Shown here: in pieces, positions 57,669 through 64,000 of the stretch
Position numbering within the stretch: position 1 is the first letter of the stretch
How the letters are laid out: every line of letters starts with the position of its first letter
Assembly (NCBI GenBank): GCA_029718625.1
Contig: CM056383.1
Span: forward strand, 24,157,930-24,221,929
Source of the DNA: Synaphobranchus kaupii
Taxonomy: Eukaryota > Chordata > Actinopteri > Anguilliformes > Synaphobranchidae
Direction: 5' to 3'
Length of the DNA: 64,000 nucleotides
Made by a program: the position numbers and the translations under genes
Notes under the pieces: model-generated
What the model saw: the letters and a program-made list of their open reading frames with translations, nothing else
Told to the model about the DNA's origin: nothing
Databases searched by the model: none

Positions 57669-60600
57669 CAGAGGGCTTTAATTTTGAAATTCCACATCAG
57701 AATGTCTTGAGGTTGTCTGAATGACACTGTGCGTTGTTCTCCTAGCATTGTGAAGTGAAGTGGTTTTGTGAAAAAAGGAGGTTTCCTTTTAATATCAATC
57801 TGAAGATAGAAGAAACACAGCTCTTATATGACATTTTAGAGGGCTTTCATTTTGAAATTCCACATCAGAATCTCCTGAGATTGTCTGAATCACACTGTGA
57901 GGTGTTCTTCTATCATTCTAAAGAGAAATGGTTTTGTGAAAACAGGAGGATTCCATTTAATATCAATCTGAATTTAAAAGAAACACAGCATTTATATGAC
58001 ATTTTAGAGCGCTTTAATTTTGAAATTCCACATCAGAATGTCCCGAGGTTGCCTGAGTGACACTCTGAGGTTTTCTTCTATCATTCTGTAGTGAAATGGT
58101 TTTGTGAAAACAGGAGGTTTCCTTTTAATATCAATCTGAATTTAGAAGAAACGCAGCTCTTATATGACATTTCAGAGGGCTTTAATTTTGAAATTCCACA
58201 TCAGAATGTCCTGAGATTGTCTGACTGACACCCTGAGTTGGTGTGCTATCATTCTGACGTGAAATTGGTCAGTGAAAACAGGAAGTTTACTTTTAATATC
58301 AATCTGAATTTAGAAGAAACACAGCATTTATATGACATTTTAGAGGGCTTTAATTTTGAAATTCCATATCATAATGTTCTGAGATTGTCTGAGTGACACT
58401 GTGAGGTGTTCTTCTATCATTCTAAAGAGAAATGGTTTTGTGAAAACAGGAGGATTTCATTTAATATCAATCTGAATTTAAAAGAAACACAGCATTTATA
58501 TGACATTTTAGAGCACTTTAATTTTGAAATTCCACATCAGAATGTCCCGAGGTTGCCTGAGTGACACTCTGAGGTTTTTTTCTATCATTCTGTAGTGAAA
58601 TGGTTTTGTGAAAACAGGAGGTTTCCTTTTAATATCAATCTGAATTTAGAAGAAACGCAGCTCTTATATGACAATTTAGGGGGCTTTAATTTTGAAATTC
58701 CACATCAGAATGTCCTGAGATTGTCTGACTGACACCGTGAGTTGGTGTGTTATCATTCTGAACAGAAATGGTTCCGTGAAAACAGGTTTCATTTTAATAT
58801 CAATCTGAATTTAGAAGAAACACAGCTCTTATATGACATTTTAGAGGGCTTTAATTTTGAAATTCCACATCAGAATGTGCTGAGGTTCTCTGAGTGACAC
58901 TCTGAGGTGTTCTTATATCATTCTGAAGAGAATTGGTTTTGTGAAAACAGGAAGTTTCCTTTTAATATCAATCTGAATTTAGAAGAAACACAGCATTTAT
59001 ATGAAATTTCAGAGGGCTTTAATTTTGAAATACCACATCAGAATGTCGTGAGATTGTTTGGCTGACACACTGAGGTGGTGTGCTATCATTCTGAAGTGAA
59101 ATTGGTCAGTGAAAACAGGAAGTTTCCTTTTAATATCAATCTGAATTTAGAAGAAACACAGCTCTTAGTATATGAAATTTTAGAGGGCTTTAATTTTGAA
59201 ATTCCACATCAGAATGTACTGAGATTGTCTGAGTGACACTCTGAGGTGTTCTTCTATTATTGTGAAGTGAAGTGGTTTTGGGGAAAAAGGCGGTTTCCTT
59301 TTAATATCAATCTGAAGATAGAAGAAACACAGCTCTTATATGACATTTTAGAGGGCTTTCATATTGAAATTCCACATCAGAATGTCCTGAGATTGTCTGA
59401 ATCACACTGTGAGGTGTTCTTCTATCATTCTAAAGAGAAATGGTTATGTGAAAACAGGAAGTTTCCTTTTAATATCAATCTGAAGTTAGAAGAAAAACAG
59501 CTCTTATATGACATTTTAGAGGGCTTTCATTTTGAAATTCCACATCAGAATGTCCTGAGATTGTCTGAATCACACTGTGAGGTGCTCTTCTATCATTCTA
59601 AAGAGAAATGGTTATGTGAAAACAGGAAGTTTCCTTTTAATATCAATCTGAATTTAGAAGAAACACAGCTCTTATATGACATTTTAGAGGGCTTTAATTT
59701 TCAAATTCCACATCACAATGTCCTGAGATTGTCTGACTGACACCCTGACGTGGTGTGCTATCATTCTGAAGTGAAATTAGTCAGTGAAAACAGGAAGTTT
59801 CCTTTTAATATCAATCTGAATTTAGAAGAAACACAGCTCTTAGTATATGAAATTTTAGAGGGCTTTAATTTTGAAATTCCACATCAGAACGTCCTGAGAT
59901 TGTCTGATTGACACTCTGAGGTGCTCTTCTATCATTCTGAAGAGAAATGGTTTTGTGAAACCAGGAAGTTTCCTTTTAATTTCAATCTGAATTTAGAAGA
60001 AACACAGCTCTTATATGACAATTTAGAGGGCTTTAACTTTGAAATTCCACATCAGAATGTCCTGAGATTGTCTGAGTGACACTCTGACGTGTTCTTCTAT
60101 CATTCGGAAGAGAAATGGTTTTGTGAAAACAGGAGGTTTCCTTTTAATATCAATCTGAATATAGAAGAAACACAGCATTTATATGACATTTTAGAGGGCT
60201 TTAATTTTGAAATTCCACAGCAGAATGTACTGAGATTGTCTGAGTGACACTCTGAGGTGTTCTTCTACCATTGTGAAGTGAAGTGGTTTTGGGAAAAAAG
60301 GCGGTTTCCTTTTAATATCAATCTGAAGATAGAAGAAACACAGCTCTTATATGACATTTTAGAGGGCTTTCATATTGAAATTCCACATCAGAATGTCCTG
60401 AGATTGTCTGAATCACACTGTGAGGTGTTCTTCTATCATTCTAAAGAGAAATGGTTATGTGAAAACAGGAAGTTTCCTTTTAATATCAATCTGAAGATAG
60501 AAGAAACACAGCTCTTATATGACATTTTAGAGGGCTTTCATTTTGAAATTCCACATCAGAATGTCCTGAGATTGTCTGAATCACACTGTGAGGTGCTCTT

Positions 60601-61785
60601 CTATCATTCTAAAGAGAAACGGTTATGTGAAAACAGGAAGTTTCCTTTTAATATCAATCTGAATTTAGAAGAAACACAGCTCTTATATGACATTTTAGAG
60701 GGCTTTAATTTTCAAATTCCACATCACAATGTCCTGAGATTGTCTGACTGACACCCTGACGTGGTGTGCTATCATTCTGAAGTGAAATTAGTCAGTGAAA
60801 ACAGGAAGTTTCCTTTTAATATCAATCTGAATTTAGAAGAAACACAGCTCTTAGTATATGAAATTTTAGAGGGCTTTAATTTTGAAATTCCACATCAGAA
60901 CGTCCTGAGATTGTCTGATTGACACTCTGAGGTGCTCTTCTATCATTCTGAAGAGAAATGGTTTTGTGAAACCAGGAAGTTTCCTTTTAATTTCAATCTG
61001 AATTTAGAAGAAACACAGCTCTTATATGACAATTTAGAGGGCTTTAACTTTGAAATTCCACATCAGAATGTCCTGAGATTGTCTGAGTGACACTCTGACG
61101 TGTTCTTCTATCATTCGGAAGAGAAATGGTTTTGTGAAAACAGGAGGTTTCCTTTTAATATCAATCTGAATATAGAAGAAACACAGCATTTATATGACAT
61201 TTTAGAGGGCTTTAATTTTGAAATTCCACAGCAGAATGTACTGAGATTGTCTGAGTGACACTCTGAGGTGTTCTTCTACCATTGTGAAGTGAAGTGGTTT
61301 TGGGGAAAAAGGCGGTTTCCTTTTAATATCAATCTGAAGATAGAAGAAACACAGCTCTTATATGACATTTTAGAGGGCTTTCATATTGAAATTCCACATC
61401 AGAATGTCCTGGGATTGTCTGAATCACACTGTGAGGTGTTCTTCTATCATTCTAAAGAGAAATGGTTATGTGAAAACAGGAAGTTTCCTTTTAATATCAA
61501 TCTGAAGATAGAAGAAACACAGCTCTTATATGACATTTTAGAGGGCTTTCATTTTGAAATTCCACATCAGAATGTCCTGAGATTGTCTGAATCACACTGT
61601 GAGGTGCTCTTCTATCATTCTAAAGAGAAATGGTTATGTGAAAACAGGAAGTTTCCTTTTAATATCAATCTGAATTTAGAAGAAACACAGCTCTTATATG
61701 ACAATTTAGAGGGCTTTAATTTTCAAATTCCACATCACAATGTCCTGAGATTGTCTGACTGACACCCTGACGTGGTGTGCTATCA
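57669..61785 (+). repeat. 168-bp satellite, right arm with 1011-bp higher-order repeat
   Basis: About 24 tandem units of 168 bp (one variant has 171) in plus orientation. The two arms meet head to head at about 57668. From about 59.2 kb a six-unit block (five of 168 plus one of 171 bp) recurs with a period of exactly 1011 bp: positions 59246, 60257 and 61268 are equivalent, as are 59751, 60762 and 61773. These higher-order copies are almost identical, so their amplification is recent. The array stops abruptly at 61785 within a unit. Confidence 0.96.
59246..59740 (+). other. Three-unit open frame in the satellite (also 60257-60751, 61268-61762)
   Basis: In each 1011-bp repeat the unit-terminal TGA is changed to TCA in two successive units, so three units read through as 164 residues. 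Repeated segments are FPFNINLKIEETQLLYDILE and FHFEIPHQNVLRLSESH. There is no ATG at the start; the frame opens at GTG after TGA. No known domain is recognised. Differences between units are mostly amino-acid changing (V/E, F/L, R/K, N/H), which argues against protein-level selection. Confidence 0.5.
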
Positions 61786-61813
61786 CAGGGTGTCCGCGGG
61801 TCATTAAAAAGTC

Positions 61814-62834
61814 TTATACCATGGCTTGGCTAAATACTCGATTCTGATTGGCTGGAGGGTGGGCATTTATTTCGTTAAACCGCCCGGCAATGAAGTAGCG
61901 CCGGCAACATTTTGATCACCGTTCTAAATTAATACGCCGTCTACGTTATCTGCTGCCAGCGCCATTAGAGTCGACACTTTCATGAATGGTATCCATAGCA
62001 ACACCAACAGCTGATTAATAAAGCCGGCAAATAACGCTAAATTCGCCGATTTAAAATGTTTGTATTCGCCAAATATCTTAGTTACAACAACTTTAATCTA
62101 GCAAAGAAGTTTTGTGGTTAGAGGTGCAGTATTTATTCAGTTTGGAAATATGAACGTAACATAGTAGGGCTCCTAATGTAGCTAATGTAACGCTGACGTG
62201 AGCAACGCTGGTTGCGAATGCGAACAAGTTACTTCACAAAGCACGTTAATCTGTATATTAAAAAAACATTTTATCCAGCGAAATGTCTTAGATATGACAA
62301 TTAACAGTAACAAACTCTGTATCTACAGTAGGCTATTTTTTTCAGATGTTCCCATCTTATGATGCAGATCGTGAAATGCAATTTCCTTAGCCTGGGCTGT
62401 TTAAAATAGGCTGCGTGACCAAAGCATTTTTTAAAAAGCAAGACGGAGAGAGGGAGGTAAATTGAGTTGCGGTTTTCATGCAATTTTCTTAAATAATGTA
62501 ACTAATGACAAAAATAACCAAAATTGGTGCTAATTTTATGGTATAAAGTTGAGAAGGAACTATTTGCTTCCTTATAGAATCAATTGTTTTCAGAACTACC
62601 AACGAGAGGTTTTTGCATAACTACGGACAAAATAGAACTAGTAACGAGAAATAGAAGCAGCAACGAGATGTTTTCTGTTCAAATAGAACTACCAACGAGC
62701 AGTTTTGCATGACAACGGCAAACGTATGCCAAAATGACCTCGGAAGGATATTTAAATTTCAGCTGATAAAGTCGATAAAAATCAATAAATATAAACGTGA
62801 CTATATATAATAATTGTTGGTAACCATGGTATAA
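61814..62834. mobile_element. ~1.02-kb repeat unit, copy 1 (TTATACCATGG ends)
   Basis: Starts TTATACCATGGCTTGGC and ends GGTAACCATGGTATAA, so the tips are an 11-bp inverted repeat. It is repeated in direct orientation at 62985-64000 (start-to-start distance 1171 bp) with few differences. The interior has ACCAACGAGAGG and TAGTAACGAGA words repeated near the end and no long ORF. Probably a non-autonomous DNA element present as a tandem pair. It starts 28 bp after the satellite, after a CAGGGTGTCCGCGGGTCATT sequence common in fish repeats. Confidence 0.85.
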
Positions 62835-62984
62835 GCGCAATAATGACCTCGGAGCCGGGCATTTAACAGTTGAAATGCCCTTCGCGGAGGGAAATTGCCC
62901 TCGGCTGCGCCTCGGGCAATTTACTACCTCTGCGTCGGGCATTTAAACAGTGAAATGCCCGGCTCCTCGGTCATTATTGCTTAC
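62835..62984. repeat. Hairpin spacer between the two 1-kb units
   Basis: GCAATAATGACC near 62837 pairs with GGTCATTATTGC near 62969-62980. Inside, GGAGCCGGGCATTTAACAG pairs with the complement at about 62940-62966, and GGGAAATTGCCC and GGGCAATTTAC form a further inner pair. It is GC-rich compared with its flanks and is palindromic over most of its length, and could itself be a MITE. Confidence 0.8.
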
Positions 62985-64000
62985 TTATACCATGGCTTGG
63001 CTAAATACTCGATTCTGATTGGCTGGAGGGTGGGCATTTATTTCGTTAAACCGCCCGGCAACGAAGTAGCGCCGGCAACATTTTAATCACCGTTCTAAAT
63101 TAATACGCCGTCTACGTTATCTGCTGCCAGCGCCATTAGAGTCGACACTTTCATGAATGGTATCCATAGCAACACCAACAGCTGATTAATAAAGCCGGCA
63201 AATAACGCTAAATCCGCAGATTTGAAAAGTTTGTCTTCGCCAAATATCTTAGTTACAACAACTTTAATCTAGCAAAGAAGTTTTGTGGTTCGAGGTGCAG
63301 TATTTATTCAGTTTGGAAATATGAACGTAACATAGTATCATGTAATGTAACGCTGACGTGAGCAATGCTGGTTGTGAATGCGAACAAGTTACTTCACAAA
63401 GCACGTTAATCTGTATATTAAAAAAAACATTTTATCCAGCGAAATGTCTTAGATATGACAAGTTACATCTAACAGTAACAAACTCGATCTACAGTAGGCT
63501 ATTTTTTTCAGATGTTCCCATCTCATGATGCAGATCGTGAAATGCAATTTCCTTAGCCTGGGCTGTTTAAAATAGGCTGCGTGACCAAAGCATTTTTAAA
63601 AAAGCAAGACGGAGAGAGGGAGGTAAATTGAGTTGCGGTTTCATGCAATTTTCTTAAATTATCTAACTAATGACAAAAATAACCAAAATTGGTGCTAATT
63701 TTATGGTATAAAGTTGAGAAGGAACTATTTGCTTCCATATAGAATCACTTATTTTCAGAACTACCAACGAGAGGTTTTTGCATAACTACGGACAAAATAG
63801 AACTAGTAACGAGAAATAGAAGCAGCAACGAGATGTTTTCTGTTCAAATAGAACTAGCAACGAGCAGTTTTGCATGACAACGGCAAACTACATGCCAAAA
63901 TGGCCTCGGAAGGATATTTAAATTTCAGCTGATAAAGTAGATAAAAATCAATAAATATAAACGTGACTATATAAAATAATTGTTGGTAACCATGGTATAA
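62985..64000. mobile_element. ~1.02-kb repeat unit, copy 2 (reaches window edge)
   Basis: Direct repeat of 61814-62834 with scattered substitutions and small indels (for example CATAGTATCATGTAATG against CATAGTAGGGCTCCTAATGT). The terminal CCATGGTATAA falls exactly at the window end, so whether further copies follow cannot be seen. Confidence 0.85.

Noticed and set aside
59246..61762. Three real genes of 164 codons
   Set aside because: No ATG, periodic repetition with the satellite, mostly amino-acid-changing differences between units and no recognised domain.
55672..61785. CRISPR-like regular repeats
   Set aside because: Units are contiguous with no unique spacers, the organism is a vertebrate, and the repeat length is 168 bp. 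It is a satellite.

Overview
The window looks like intron-rich, transposon-loaded DNA from a ray-finned (teleost) fish. The one cellular gene I can recognise is UBE3A (E6AP ubiquitin ligase), on the minus strand. The fish assignment rests on the repeats: Tc1-like elements with typical fish termini, L2/CR1-group LINEs with short tandem tails, a 5S-rRNA-derived SINE of the SINE3 type, and hAT-like MITEs. I cannot name the species.

UBE3A is read from right to left. A candidate first coding exon lies at 53550-53626. It is followed by a 45-bp exon (41643-41687), the AZUL zinc-finger exon (23846-24159), a 1220-bp central exon (15723-16942), and two HECT exons (8766-8910 and 8150-8355). All junctions carry AG/GT and their phases agree, so the reading frame is continuous. 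The last HECT exons, including the catalytic cysteine, are absent from 1-8149 and must lie left of the window. Nearly everything from 1 to 53.5 kb is therefore intronic.

Layout. 1-7.97 kb: a 470-codon unknown ORF broken by one TAA, a decayed L2-group LINE flanked by two direct copies of a 0.9-kb repeat, and an internally deleted Tc1 element. 8-17 kb: UBE3A exons, with a 1.1-kb near-perfect foldback transposon between them. 17-30 kb: hAT-like elements, a second foldback that shares its core with the first, a pair of inverted half-LINEs around the AZUL exon, and an imperfect 1.6-kb foldback. 34.5-37.5 kb: an AT-rich segment studded with a 16-bp motif, then a TIR element. 42-50.3 kb: a Tc1 MITE, a second LINE carrying a nested hAT MITE with an 8-bp target duplication, and a SINE3 split by three nested or sequential insertions. 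52.4-53.4 kb: a lattice of GCTAGC and AACGTT words next to the putative UBE3A promoter.

55.7-61.8 kb is a tandem satellite with a 168-bp unit (56 codons). It has two opposed arms and a 1011-bp higher-order repeat. 61.8-64 kb holds two direct copies of a ~1.02-kb element separated by a hairpin spacer. No tRNA gene, functional rRNA gene or CRISPR array was seen. The strongest candidates for something undescribed are the 16-bp motif array (34.6-36.1 kb), the coding-like satellite, the foldback core shared between two Tc1-type termini, and the alternative UBE3A N-terminus.
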